9,127 nt of DNA from contig SCRB01000072.1 of the NCBI GenBank assembly GCA_004299545.1, positions 1-9,127 of the forward strand, written 5' to 3'. This document shows, one piece after another, positions 1-5,763 of this stretch. Under the pieces are notes generated by a model. It was not told the origin of the DNA. It searched no databases and was given only the letters and a program-made list of their open reading frames with translations. The stretch's first letter is position 1. Every line of letters starts with the position of its first letter. The position numbers and the translations under genes are program-made. This DNA comes from Rhizobiaceae bacterium. Its GTDB lineage: Bacteria; Pseudomonadota; Alphaproteobacteria; Rhizobiales; Rhizobiaceae.

Positions 1-123
1 CCGGAGCGTGATGACGAGCGCATAGCGCCGGCGCGCACGCGCCTTGACACTCAGTTCCGCGGAAGCGATAGCCGCCTCGCGCGCCGAACTGACGGTGCCG
101 GTAGGAGAAACTGCAGCCATCAT
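1..123 (-). CDS. ABC transporter permease, NitT/TauT type (N-terminal part only)
   Basis: Only the first 41 codons are inside the window; the gene continues past base 1. The start is the ATG at 123, directly followed by a second ATG. A strong ribosome binding site (GAGGAGG) overlaps the stop codon of the ATPase gene, so the two genes are separated by only 8 bases and are probably translationally coupled. The visible peptide is a hydrophilic, basic cytoplasmic N-terminus containing KARARRRYALV, turning hydrophobic at the window edge, which is what precedes the first membrane helix in BPD_transp_1 permeases. The identity as the inner-membrane permease of this importer is inferred mainly from its position after the ATPase and binding-protein genes; no diagnostic EAA motif is visible in this fragment. 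Confidence 0.72.
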   Translation of the reverse strand, partial: MMAAVSPTGTVSSAREAAIASAELSVKARARRRYALVITLR

Positions 124-131
124 ATGCCTCC

Positions 132-986
132 TCAGTGACCTGACGCGAGCGCGCGGCTCTGGCCGATCTGGACTTCTTCGCGCAGGTCGTTCCAGACGAT
201 CCGGGCGATTTCGACAAACTGGGGGTCGTAGCGGATATCGGCCATGACGCGCGGGCGCGGCAGGTCGATCTGGTAGACGCTCTTGACGGTGCCCGGACCG
301 GCGGTCAGCACATAGACCTTGTCCGCCAGTGCGATCGCCTCTTCGAGATCGTGCGTCACGAAGACGACGGACGATTTGAGGTCCGTCCACAGCTTCAGCA
401 GTTCATCCTGCATCAGCGTGCGCGTCTGGATGTCGAGCGCGCTGAAGGGCTCGTCCATGAGGAGGATCTTCGGCTGGTTGATGAAGGTCTGCGCCAGAGC
501 GACGCGTTTCCTCATGCCGCCCGAAAGCTGATGCGGATAATGCGTCTCGAAACGGGCAAGGCCGACGCGCGCGATCCAGTCGCGGGCACGGGCGTAGGCC
601 TCCTTTTTGGACGTGCCGCGGTACATCGGACCGGCCGCGACATTGTCGATGACGTTTCGCCATGGGAAAAGAGCATCCGCCTGGAAGACGAAGCCGATGT
701 CGGGGCTGATACCCTCGACCGGCTCGCCCATGACCCGGACCGCGCCGGTGGTCGGCTTGAGAAGGCTGGTGACGAGATTGAGCGTCGTCGACTTGCCACA
801 CCCCGTCGGACCGACGACACAGGCGAATTCTCCCCGGGCCACCGTCATGGTGAAGTCGCGGAGCGCCGTCATCATGTGGCCGTCCGGCGTCGTGAAACGC
901 AAGGTCACATCATCGATCGCGATTGCCGCATCCTCGGCGGAGGCATCCGGCGCCACTTTCCACGCGGCTACGGTCTCAGCGTTCAT
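132..986 (-). CDS. ABC transporter ATP-binding protein, NitT/TauT (SsuB/TauB) family
   Basis: This is a 284-residue cytoplasmic ATPase that would power import by the neighbouring permease. All nucleotide-binding motifs are intact: Walker A GPTGCGKST (59-67), Q-loop Gln102 in FQADALFPWRN, signature LSGGMRKRVALAQ (154-166), Walker B ILLMDEP (174-180), D-loop SALD and the switch histidine His212 in FVTHDLEEA. The FPWRNV sequence after the Q-loop and the overall length are typical of the nitrate/sulfonate/taurine/thiamine-precursor importer ATPases. The reading frame is open further upstream (to 1052), but the ATG at 986 has a GGAGAG ribosome binding site and gives an N-terminus of normal length, so I chose it. 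It is second in the operon, 136 bases after the binding-protein gene. The substrate cannot be assigned from the ATPase alone. Confidence 0.93.
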   Translation of the reverse strand: MNAETVAAWKVAPDASAEDAAIAIDDVTLRFTTPDGHMMTALRDFTMTVARGEFACVVGPTGCGKSTTLNLVTSLLKPTTGAVRVMGEPVEGISPDIGFVFQADALFPWRNVIDNVAAGPMYRGTSKKEAYARARDWIARVGLARFETHYPHQLSGGMRKRVALAQTFINQPKILLMDEPFSALDIQTRTLMQDELLKLWTDLKSSVVFVTHDLEEAIALADKVYVLTAGPGTVKSVYQIDLPRPRVMADIRYDPQFVEIARIVWNDLREEVQIGQSRALASGH

Positions 987-1080
987 GGTTCTCTCCGATG
1001 TTTCAACGTGGCACAGGACCTCTGCCAGGGCACAGGCCGGTTGCCTGCCCATTCAACGATCTCGGGGGCCACATATCGCC

Positions 1081-1111
1081 CGGGACCCCGGCGACGATCG
1101 CCGGGGTCCCG
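1081..1111 (-). repeat. Perfect 14-bp inverted repeat (intercistronic hairpin)
   Basis: Arms 1081-1094 and 1098-1111 are exact reverse complements (14 bp, GC-rich, CGGGACCCCGGCGA) around a 3-base loop. The hairpin starts 11 bases after the stop codon of the substrate-binding protein gene and lies about 95 bases before the start of the ATPase gene. No run of T follows it on the minus strand, so it is not a classical intrinsic terminator. By analogy with binding-protein operons such as malE-malF, it could protect the 3' end of the upstream message or cause partial termination, giving more binding protein than membrane components. That role is inference. Confidence 0.85.
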
Positions 1112-1122
1112 AAAGAGCCTCG

Positions 1123-2154
1123 TCAGTTCGAACTCAGCTTCTTGTTCGCGGCATCCACGAACGCGGTGGTATAGGTCTTGGAAAGGTCGATCTGCTTGCC
1201 CTTCACGGTCTTGTTGAAGGTGGCCTGCACCTTCAGCACTGTCTCGGGCCCATTGGCCGGCATGCGGCCGTCCGGCGTGAACATGGCCTTGCCGCCGGCC
1301 AGCCCCTGCACGTAAAGCGCCTTGTCGCCGGCATAATAATCCTTCGGCATCTTGTCGGCGATTTGCTCGGCGGAATGGGTTGCGATGTAGTGCATGGTCT
1401 TGACCATGGCATTGGCGAGCTTCTGAAGTTCGTCTTTATGGCTCTCCACCCAGCTCGATTGCACGTAGAAAGAAGCCGCCGGATAGAGGCCCCCGAGGGC
1501 GGCTTCGGTTTTCTCCGGCGTGCGCATGTCGACCAGCACCTTGGCCGCACCCGTTTTCAGGAGGCGGGCGATCGTCGGTTCGGTCGTCATGCCGGCCTGG
1601 ATCTGGTTCTGCTTGATGGCGGCGATGAAGGTGTTGCCGGCACCGACCGGCAGAAGCGAGTAATCGCCGGGTTTCAGGCCGGCGCGAACCGCGAGATACT
1701 GCGTCAGGAAGTCGGTCGAGGAGCCGAGGCCGGTGACACCGAGCGTCTTGCCCTTGAAATCGGCCGGCGACTTGATCTCAGGATGCTTCGAGGAGACGAG
1801 CTCGACCTCGCCGGGAGCTTGACTGAACTGGACGACGGATTCGATGTACTTGCCCTTCGATTGCAGGTCGATCGTATGATCGTAGAAGCCGACGACACCC
1901 TGCACAGCACCGGCGAGAAGTTCGTTCTCGGCCTCGACGCCGGCGCGCGTGTTGAGCAGTTCGACATCCAGCCCCTCGTCCTTGAAATAACCGAGTTGCT
2001 GGGTAAGGACGATCGGAAGATAGATCTGCTTTTCGATGCCGCCGACGATGATGGTGATCTTGTCCGCGGCGGAAGCCGTCGTGACGGCGAGCAGCGGTGC
2101 GCCGACAATGAGGGCGAGCGCGAGCGCACGTGAAACCGATTTCACATTCTTCAC
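1123..2154 (-). CDS. ABC transporter substrate-binding protein, NMT1/SsuA-like (NitT/TauT family)
   Basis: This is a 343-residue periplasmic binding protein, first gene of the importer operon. Residues 1-29 form a Sec signal peptide: Lys2 and Lys5, then a hydrophobic core ALALALIVGAPLLAV, and an Ala-Ser-Ala site with cleavage before ADKITI. The mature N-terminus, KITIIVGGIEKQIYLPIVLT followed by QLGYFKDEGLDVEL (about 60-67), is the hallmark of the NMT1/SsuA fold, as are the ADFKGKTLGVTGLGSSTD segment (131-148) and the second-lobe stretch AGMTTEPT (187-194). The start is the GTG at 2154, preceded by GCGGAGGAA with good spacing; the frame is open up to 2388, but that extension would bury the signal peptide. 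The family binds nitrate, sulfonates, taurine, pyrimidine precursors and others. I cannot tell which applies, and I saw no TPP riboswitch in the leader that would point to thiamine precursors. Confidence 0.9.
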   Translation of the reverse strand: MKNVKSVSRALALALIVGAPLLAVTTASAADKITIIVGGIEKQIYLPIVLTQQLGYFKDEGLDVELLNTRAGVEAENELLAGAVQGVVGFYDHTIDLQSKGKYIESVVQFSQAPGEVELVSSKHPEIKSPADFKGKTLGVTGLGSSTDFLTQYLAVRAGLKPGDYSLLPVGAGNTFIAAIKQNQIQAGMTTEPTIARLLKTGAAKVLVDMRTPEKTEAALGGLYPAASFYVQSSWVESHKDELQKLANAMVKTMHYIATHSAEQIADKMPKDYYAGDKALYVQGLAGGKAMFTPDGRMPANGPETVLKVQATFNKTVKGKQIDLSKTYTTAFVDAANKKLSSN

Positions 2155-2216
2155 TGGATTTCCTCCGCTTAAGCGACGCATCGCGAATGCGCCTGATTTC
2201 TCCTCCCGGACTCCGC

Positions 2217-2235
2217 TTCGGGTGACAGGCCCGAA
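2217..2235 (-). repeat. Small inverted repeat in the leader of the ABC operon
   Basis: Arms TTCGGG (2217-2222) and CCCGAA (2230-2235) enclose a 7-base loop. On the minus strand this hairpin would form in the untranslated leader of the binding-protein gene, about 60 bases before its GTG start. It does not sequester the ribosome binding site. A regulatory role is possible but nothing else supports it. Confidence 0.4.
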
Positions 2236-2254
2236 ACAAACCGGTCCTGCGGCC

Positions 2255-2271
2255 TTTTCCGCCACGGAAAA
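2255..2271. promoter_or_regulatory. Palindrome next to the ABC operon -10 candidate
   Basis: TTTTCCG (2255-2261) and CGGAAAA (2265-2271) are perfect 7-bp inverted arms around CCA. The element abuts the candidate -10 box at 2272-2277, so it would cover the predicted transcription start of the minus-strand ABC operon. That is the usual place for a repressor site. No specific regulator is recognised; this is inferred from symmetry and position only. Confidence 0.4.
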
Positions 2272-2300
2272 CTTATATGCCGGGAAGGCTTTCAGTTGGC
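2272..2300 (-). promoter_or_regulatory. Candidate promoter of the ABC importer operon
   Basis: On the minus strand a TATAAG hexamer (2277 to 2272) could serve as -10. The position 17 bases upstream (2300-2295, GCCAAC) is a poor -35, which would fit an activator-dependent promoter, and the half-site array at 2287-2317 overlaps exactly this region. The predicted start near 2265 leaves a leader of about 110 bases before the GTG at 2154. This is a hypothesis from pattern and spacing. Confidence 0.35.
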
Positions 2301-2317
2301 TTTCAGCTCTGAAAGCC
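2287..2317. promoter_or_regulatory. Operator-like array: three 9-bp half-sites at 11-bp spacing
   Basis: The 9-mer GGCTTTCAG occurs at 2287-2295 and again at 2298-2306, and its exact reverse complement CTGAAAGCC lies at 2309-2317. Each unit begins 11 bp after the previous one, roughly one helical turn. The last two form a perfect inverted repeat with a 2-bp centre; the first two form a direct repeat. The array lies in the divergent region between the ABC importer and ubiG and overlaps the candidate -35 of the importer promoter, so the importer is the likely target. I do not recognise the motif as belonging to a particular regulator. Confidence 0.6.
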
Positions 2318-2407
2318 GCGGCAAGAATGCGATCGTCGCCGATCCGGGACACCACCGACGTCCTCCCGTCAGATGGGCCTTTCGCCACGCCATAATTGTC
2401 GGCCTCC

Positions 2408-2436
2408 TTGACATTCCGCGCCCCAGGCCCGACTTC
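2408..2436 (+). promoter_or_regulatory. Possible ubiG promoter (-35 element)
   Basis: A consensus TTGACA sits at 2408-2413 (within CTTGAC, the form common in rhizobial promoters), 56 bases before the ubiG start. The -10 at the expected spacing (around 2430-2436, CGACTTC) is poor. The call rests essentially on the -35 match and the position. Confidence 0.35.
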
Positions 2437-2468
2437 CTTTCTCCGCAGAGTCCACGAGGAGACCGCGC

Positions 2469-3218
2469 ATGGCCGACACCCGACGAACGAGCATCGATAA
2501 TGCCGAAGTGGAGCGCTTCTCTGCCCTTGCCGCCGAATGGTGGAACCCGAACGGCAAGTTCCGCCCCCTGCACAAATTCAATCCCGTCCGCCTTGCCTAT
2601 ATACGCGACCAGGTCGCCCAGCGCTTCGGCCGCGATCCCCGCGCGGCGCATCCGCTGAAAGGGCTGCGCTTCCTCGACATAGGCTGCGGGGGCGGCCTCC
2701 TGTGCGAACCGATGGCCCGCCTCGGCGCCGACGTGGTTGGCGCAGATGCGTCCGAAACCAATATCGAGGTCGCGAAGCTTCATGCGGGGGAAAGCCGCGT
2801 CAGCGTCGATTATCGTGCCACCACGGCGGAGACGCTCGCCGAGGAAGGCGAAAAATTCGACGTCGTCCTCAACATGGAAGTGGTCGAGCATGTCTCTGAT
2901 GTCGGCTTCTTCATCGGTAAATGCGCGGAAATGCTGAAACCGGACGGCATCATGTTCGTCGCGACGATCAATCGGACATTGAAAGCGCTCGGCCTCGCCA
3001 TTGTCGGCGCGGAATACGTGCTCCGGTGGCTGCCGCGCGGCACGCACCAGTTCGGCAAGCTCGTGCGCCCCGAGGAACTGGAGCAGGCGCTTTCCAGCGC
3101 GGGCCTTCGCATCGCCGACAGGACCGGCGTGGTCTATAGCCCCCTTTCCGACCGGTGGCAGCGCTCCCGCGACATGGATGTCAACTACATGGTTCTGGCC
3201 GAAAGACTGCCTGCCTGA
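2469..3218 (+). CDS. ubiG: Ubiquinone biosynthesis O-methyltransferase UbiG
   Basis: This 249-residue enzyme transfers methyl groups from S-adenosylmethionine in both O-methylation steps of ubiquinone synthesis, the last one converting demethylubiquinol to ubiquinol. The N-terminal [20 protein letters not shown] (8-27) followed by [14 protein letters not shown] is the UbiG/Coq3 signature. SAM motif I is [18 protein letters not shown] (69-86), followed by GADAS (91-95), the NMEVVEHV motif (135-142) and [15 protein letters not shown]. The [15 protein letters not shown] segment (187-201) corresponds to the loop of UbiG that associates with membrane and quinone. The ATG at 2469 follows a GAGGAGA ribosome binding site. 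Length and motifs are complete. The gene stands alone on the plus strand, divergent from the ABC importer and convergent with the DUF1178 gene. Confidence 0.96.
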   Translation: MADTRRTSIDNAEVERFSALAAEWWNPNGKFRPLHKFNPVRLAYIRDQVAQRFGRDPRAAHPLKGLRFLDIGCGGGLLCEPMARLGADVVGADASETNIEVAKLHAGESRVSVDYRATTAETLAEEGEKFDVVLNMEVVEHVSDVGFFIGKCAEMLKPDGIMFVATINRTLKALGLAIVGAEYVLRWLPRGTHQFGKLVRPEELEQALSSAGLRIADRTGVVYSPLSDRWQRSRDMDVNYMVLAERLPA

Positions 3219-3223
3219 AGTAT

Positions 3224-3238
3224 CCCCTGTATGAGGGG
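3224..3238. terminator. Weak hairpin between convergent ubiG and the DUF1178 gene
   Basis: CCCCT (3224-3228) and AGGGG (3234-3238) pair around a 5-base loop in the 42-bp convergent gap. It begins 6 bases after the ubiG stop codon. No T-tract follows on either strand, so it may act as a weak bidirectional terminator or merely as an RNA end-stabiliser. Confidence 0.35.
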
Positions 3239-3260
3239 CAAAAGCGGGCGAAACGCGGTC

Positions 3261-3686
3261 TCAGTTCTGATCGTCGGGGAAGAGCGGAAGCGGCATGAAC
3301 TCGACACCGTCCTCGGCGAGGCTTTTCGCCTCCTCCGCCGTCGCCTCGCCATAGATGCCGCGCGGATCGGTTTCGCCGAAATGGATCTTGCGCGCCTCCT
3401 CGGCGAATTTGTCACCGACATAGTCGGCATTTTCGCGCATCTTCTCGGTCAGCGCCTTGAGTTCGGCCATGGCCTTCTTCTGCGCTGCATTCATGACAAG
3501 CGCCATCTTCTCCTTCTTGCGGCCGGTCGAAACCGACGGCGCCATCAACGCCTTCTCCACGGATGACGAGCCGCAGGAAGGGCAACTGACGAAGCCCCTC
3601 TTCTTCTGTTTCTCGAAATCCCCGGAATTGCGGAACCAGCCGTCGAAAGCGTGATCGTGCTCGCAGCGAAGCGCAAGATGGATCAT
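3261..3686 (-). CDS. DUF1178 family protein
   Basis: This is a 141-residue soluble protein of unknown function, conserved in alphaproteobacteria. It opens with MIHLALRCEHDHAFDGWFRN and has Cys8, His10 and His12 followed by a CPSCG knuckle (Cys35, Cys38). The pattern suggests one zinc- or metal-binding site, and CPSCGSSSVEKALMAPSVS (35-53) is typical of the family. The middle (about 64-95) is charged and helical, rich in Lys, Glu and Ala, and probably forms a coiled or extended helix before the conserved DPRGIYGEATAEEAKSLAEDG segment (107-127) and FMPLP near the C-terminus. Its ATG overlaps the stop codon of the amidase gene by four bases (ATGA, 3683-3686), so the two are likely translationally coupled. 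No function is known to me; a role as a small zinc-ribbon accessory factor is only a guess. Confidence 0.9.
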   Translation of the reverse strand: MIHLALRCEHDHAFDGWFRNSGDFEKQKKRGFVSCPSCGSSSVEKALMAPSVSTGRKKEKMALVMNAAQKKAMAELKALTEKMRENADYVGDKFAEEARKIHFGETDPRGIYGEATAEEAKSLAEDGVEFMPLPLFPDDQN

Positions 3687-4546
3687 GATGCCTTCCTGCG
3701 AACCGCCTGCTCCGACGCCACTGCGCGGACGGTGAATTCGCGCGCATTTTTCAGGTTGGGGATTTTCGCCCGCGCCGCGGCCGATTGCGCGGTGTCGATT
3801 TCGGCGACGATCACGCCCGGTTCGTCATGATCCGCCTCGGCTAGGATACGGCCCCATGGGTCGACAATGAGCGAATGGCCGTAGGTCTCGCGCCCGTCCT
3901 CATGCCTGCCGCCTTGCGCTGAGGCGATGACGAAGGCGCCGTTCTCTATGGCGCGGGCACGCAGGAGAGCATGCCAATGCGCCTCACCCGTCTGGCGGGT
4001 AAAAGCTGCCGGAACGGTCAGCACTTCGGCGCCGGCCAGGGCCTCGGCTCGGAAAAGCTGCGGAAACCGGAGATCGTAACAGACCGCGAGTCCCAGCCGC
4101 GCGATCGGCAGGTCGGCCACGATCGCCTCCGCTCCAGCCTGATAGGCGGCTGATTCGCGCCATGTCTCGCCATTGTCGAGATCGACGTCGAACATATGGA
4201 TCTTGTCGTAGGTGGCGATCAGCCCGCCATCCGGTCCGAAGAGGAAAGCGCGATTGGCGACTTTGCCGTCCGCGCGTGCGATCGCCGTCGAGCCGACATG
4301 GACATAGACGCCCAGTTCGGCTGAAAGCCCGCGGGCAGTGCGCACGATCAGGTCCGATTCTTCGGGTCGCAAGTTGGAATGGAAGGTTTCCCGGTCCCGC
4401 TGCACCGCACCCGTCACTTCCGGTGACTGGACATAGGCAGCACCCCGTTTTGCCGCCTCACGCACCAGCCTTTCAAAATCGGCGGCATTGCGCTCGACGG
4501 ACGTGCCGGAGCGCATCTGCACCGCGGCGGCCTTGAAAATTCCCAT
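3683..4546 (-). CDS. Carbon-nitrogen hydrolase, Nit1/NIT2-like amidase
   Basis: This 287-residue cytoplasmic amidase belongs to the nitrilase superfamily. The catalytic triad is visible: Glu43 (QSPEVTG), Lys115 (YDKIHMFDVDL) and Cys156 (LAVCYDLRFPQLFR). The segments NRAFLFGPDGGLIATYDKIH and HWHALLRARAIENGAFV (190-206) place it in the Nit branch related to eukaryotic Nit1/NIT2, whose best-known activity is hydrolysis of deaminated glutathione (Nit1) or alpha-ketoglutaramate and related omega-amides (NIT2). Which substrate applies here is not determined. The start ATG at 4546 follows AGGAGGAAAAG, a strong ribosome binding site that overlaps the grxC stop codon. The glutaredoxin gene immediately upstream makes a glutathione-repair role attractive, but this is inference from context. 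Confidence 0.92.
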   Translation of the reverse strand: MGIFKAAAVQMRSGTSVERNAADFERLVREAAKRGAAYVQSPEVTGAVQRDRETFHSNLRPEESDLIVRTARGLSAELGVYVHVGSTAIARADGKVANRAFLFGPDGGLIATYDKIHMFDVDLDNGETWRESAAYQAGAEAIVADLPIARLGLAVCYDLRFPQLFRAEALAGAEVLTVPAAFTRQTGEAHWHALLRARAIENGAFVIASAQGGRHEDGRETYGHSLIVDPWGRILAEADHDEPGVIVAEIDTAQSAAARAKIPNLKNAREFTVRAVASEQAVRRKAS

Positions 4547-4555
4547 CTTTTCCTC

Positions 4556-4825
4556 CTATGCCGCCTGACCGGTCGCCAGGAGCGCGTCGAGCTTCCCTGA
4601 AGTCTCCAACGCGTGAAGATCGTCCGACCCGCCCACATGCACATCGCCGATGAAGATTTGCGGAAACGTCGAACGGCCGTTCGCGCGGGCGATCATTTCC
4701 TGGCGAAGCTCCGGCGAAAAACTGGCATCATGCTCGGTATAGGCAATCCCTTTCCTGTCGAGCAGTCTCTTGGCAGCCATGCAATAACTGCACATCATGC
4801 GTGTATAGATCGTTACGTCAGCCAT
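4556..4825 (-). CDS. grxC: Glutaredoxin 3
   Basis: This is an 89-residue dithiol glutaredoxin that reduces disulfides and glutathione mixed disulfides in the cytoplasm using glutathione. The active site is CSYC (Cys12, Cys15), within YTRMMCSYCMAAKRLL. The glutathione-binding cis-proline is Pro55 in STFPQIFIG, and the GGSDDL motif (65-70) follows, as in GrxC; the length fits the family. I chose the ATG at 4825, which follows GTGGGA; a GTG at 4834 would add three residues. The gene is 21 bases after comF and its stop overlaps the ribosome binding site of the amidase gene, so it is probably co-transcribed with both. The orientation comF > grxC > amidase > DUF1178 looks like one operon. Confidence 0.95.
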   Translation of the reverse strand: MADVTIYTRMMCSYCMAAKRLLDRKGIAYTEHDASFSPELRQEMIARANGRSTFPQIFIGDVHVGGSDDLHALETSGKLDALLATGQAA

Positions 4826-4846
4826 CGGTCCCACTTTCGTCAGGTT

Positions 4847-5662
4847 CTATATAGGCGCTGGACCTTCCGGCCGGAAGTCCCCCGGCCGGAAGTCCCCCGG
4901 GAGGACACGCGCGAACGTCAGGACATCGACGGCGTCCGCCCCGCTCCGCCTGAGCGCCAGCGCGACGGCCGAGACGGTCGCTCCTGTCGTATAGACATCA
5001 TCGACGAGAAGCACCTGCCGGGCCCTCACCTTGATCTCGGCCTCGGGTGGCACGCGGAAAGCGCCGCGCACATTGTCCTGCCGTTCACGCGCGCCGAGAC
5101 CGACCTGCTGGCGCGTTTTCTTGACGCGGCGAACCGCATCCGGCGCGAAGGGAAGGCCGGCTATTCGGCCGAGCGCGCGCGCCAGTTCCGCCGACTGGTT
5201 GAAACGACGCGTGAGGAAGCGCCGACGATGAAGCGGCACCGGCACGACGATGTCGGCATCGGCGATCAGTTCCGCTCCGGCGCGCGCCATCCAGCGCGCC
5301 ATCCACGGCGCAAGTTCGGTCCGGTCAGCGTATTTCAGGCCGGCAACGATGCGCTGCGCCACACCTTCATAAGAGACGGCCGCCCGCGCCCGCCGAAAAG
5401 GCGGCGGGTTGGCGATTGCTTCGGCGGAAAGGAACCCCTCGCCCATATCGTGCGAAAACGGTGTTCCCATCACCTCGCACCATGGCTTTTCGAGGAGCCT
5501 GAGCTTTTGCCAGCATTCGCCGCACAGCGTTCCAGGTGCGTTCACGAGCCTGCGGCACCCCGCGCATGCCGGAGGAAAAAGAATATGCGCCGGCCACTCC
5601 GTCCAGCCGCGAAACCGTTCCGCGATAGCTCCCATGCCCACGCCCATGATGTAAAAGCTCAT
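4847..5662 (-). CDS. comF: ComF family phosphoribosyltransferase-like protein
   Basis: This 271-residue protein belongs to the ComF/GntX family. The N-terminus has a four-cysteine zinc finger (Cys33, Cys36, Cys47, Cys50; pattern CAGC...CGEC). The C-terminal half is a type I phosphoribosyltransferase fold with VVPVPLHRRRFLTRRFNQS (139-157) and the PRPP-binding loop VDDVYTTGAT (220-229). ComF is linked to handling of incoming single-stranded DNA in naturally competent bacteria, but most alphaproteobacterial copies have no proven role. The start at 5662 is uncertain: in-frame ATGs at 5647 and 5635 are also possible and none has a convincing ribosome binding site. The last residues carry a duplicated pentapeptide GDFRP (256-265) from a 15-bp tandem repeat. 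It is first in the operon and divergent from the methyltransferase-fold gene. Confidence 0.9.
   Translation of the reverse strand: MSFYIMGVGMGAIAERFRGWTEWPAHILFPPACAGCRRLVNAPGTLCGECWQKLRLLEKPWCEVMGTPFSHDMGEGFLSAEAIANPPPFRRARAAVSYEGVAQRIVAGLKYADRTELAPWMARWMARAGAELIADADIVVPVPLHRRRFLTRRFNQSAELARALGRIAGLPFAPDAVRRVKKTRQQVGLGARERQDNVRGAFRVPPEAEIKVRARQVLLVDDVYTTGATVSAVALALRRSGADAVDVLTFARVLPGDFRPGDFRPEGPAPI
4867..4896. repeat. 15-bp tandem duplication inside the comF 3' end
   Basis: CCGGCCGGAAGTCCC occurs twice head to tail (4867-4881, 4882-4896), followed by a partial third unit CCGGG. The repeat length is a multiple of three, so the frame is kept and the protein gains a second GDFRP. It lies in the non-conserved tail after the phosphoribosyltransferase domain and probably arose by replication slippage. 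Confidence 0.9.
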
Positions 5663-5763
5663 ACTACGCCCTGGATCGGAAAAGGAAATCGGCTACCCTT
5701 TCGTTTTGCAATCCCGCAACGTCCGCTCTAAATCGCCACCGACAGTCCGAAGGGAAAACCGCG

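Noticed and set aside
607..2133. Long plus-strand open frame (508 codons) opposite the ATPase and binding-protein genes
   Set aside because: It is antisense to two well-supported genes, spans their intergenic hairpin and shows no domain; long antisense frames are common in GC-rich DNA.
2155..2388. N-terminal extension of the substrate-binding protein
   Set aside because: It would place 78 residues before a normal Sec signal peptide; the GTG at 2154 has a strong ribosome binding site.
2155..2468. TPP or other riboswitch in the ABC operon leader
   Set aside because: I looked for the conserved TPP core on the minus strand and did not find it; only small hairpins and palindromes are present.
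2292..3047. Minus-strand frame (251 codons) with a decent ribosome binding site, antisense to ubiG
   Set aside because: The AAGGAGG near 2400 serves only a different, short reading (MAWRKAHL); the frame itself mirrors ubiG codons and has no recognisable domain.
4847..4854. CTATATAG as a -10 box for an internal grxC promoter
   Set aside because: No acceptable -35 lies at 16-18 bases upstream, and the genes are close enough to be read from the comF promoter.
4613..5731. Plus-strand open frame (372 codons) opposite grxC and comF
   Set aside because: Its composition is rich in Arg, His and Pro with no motif, and both minus-strand genes are clear; it is a shadow frame.
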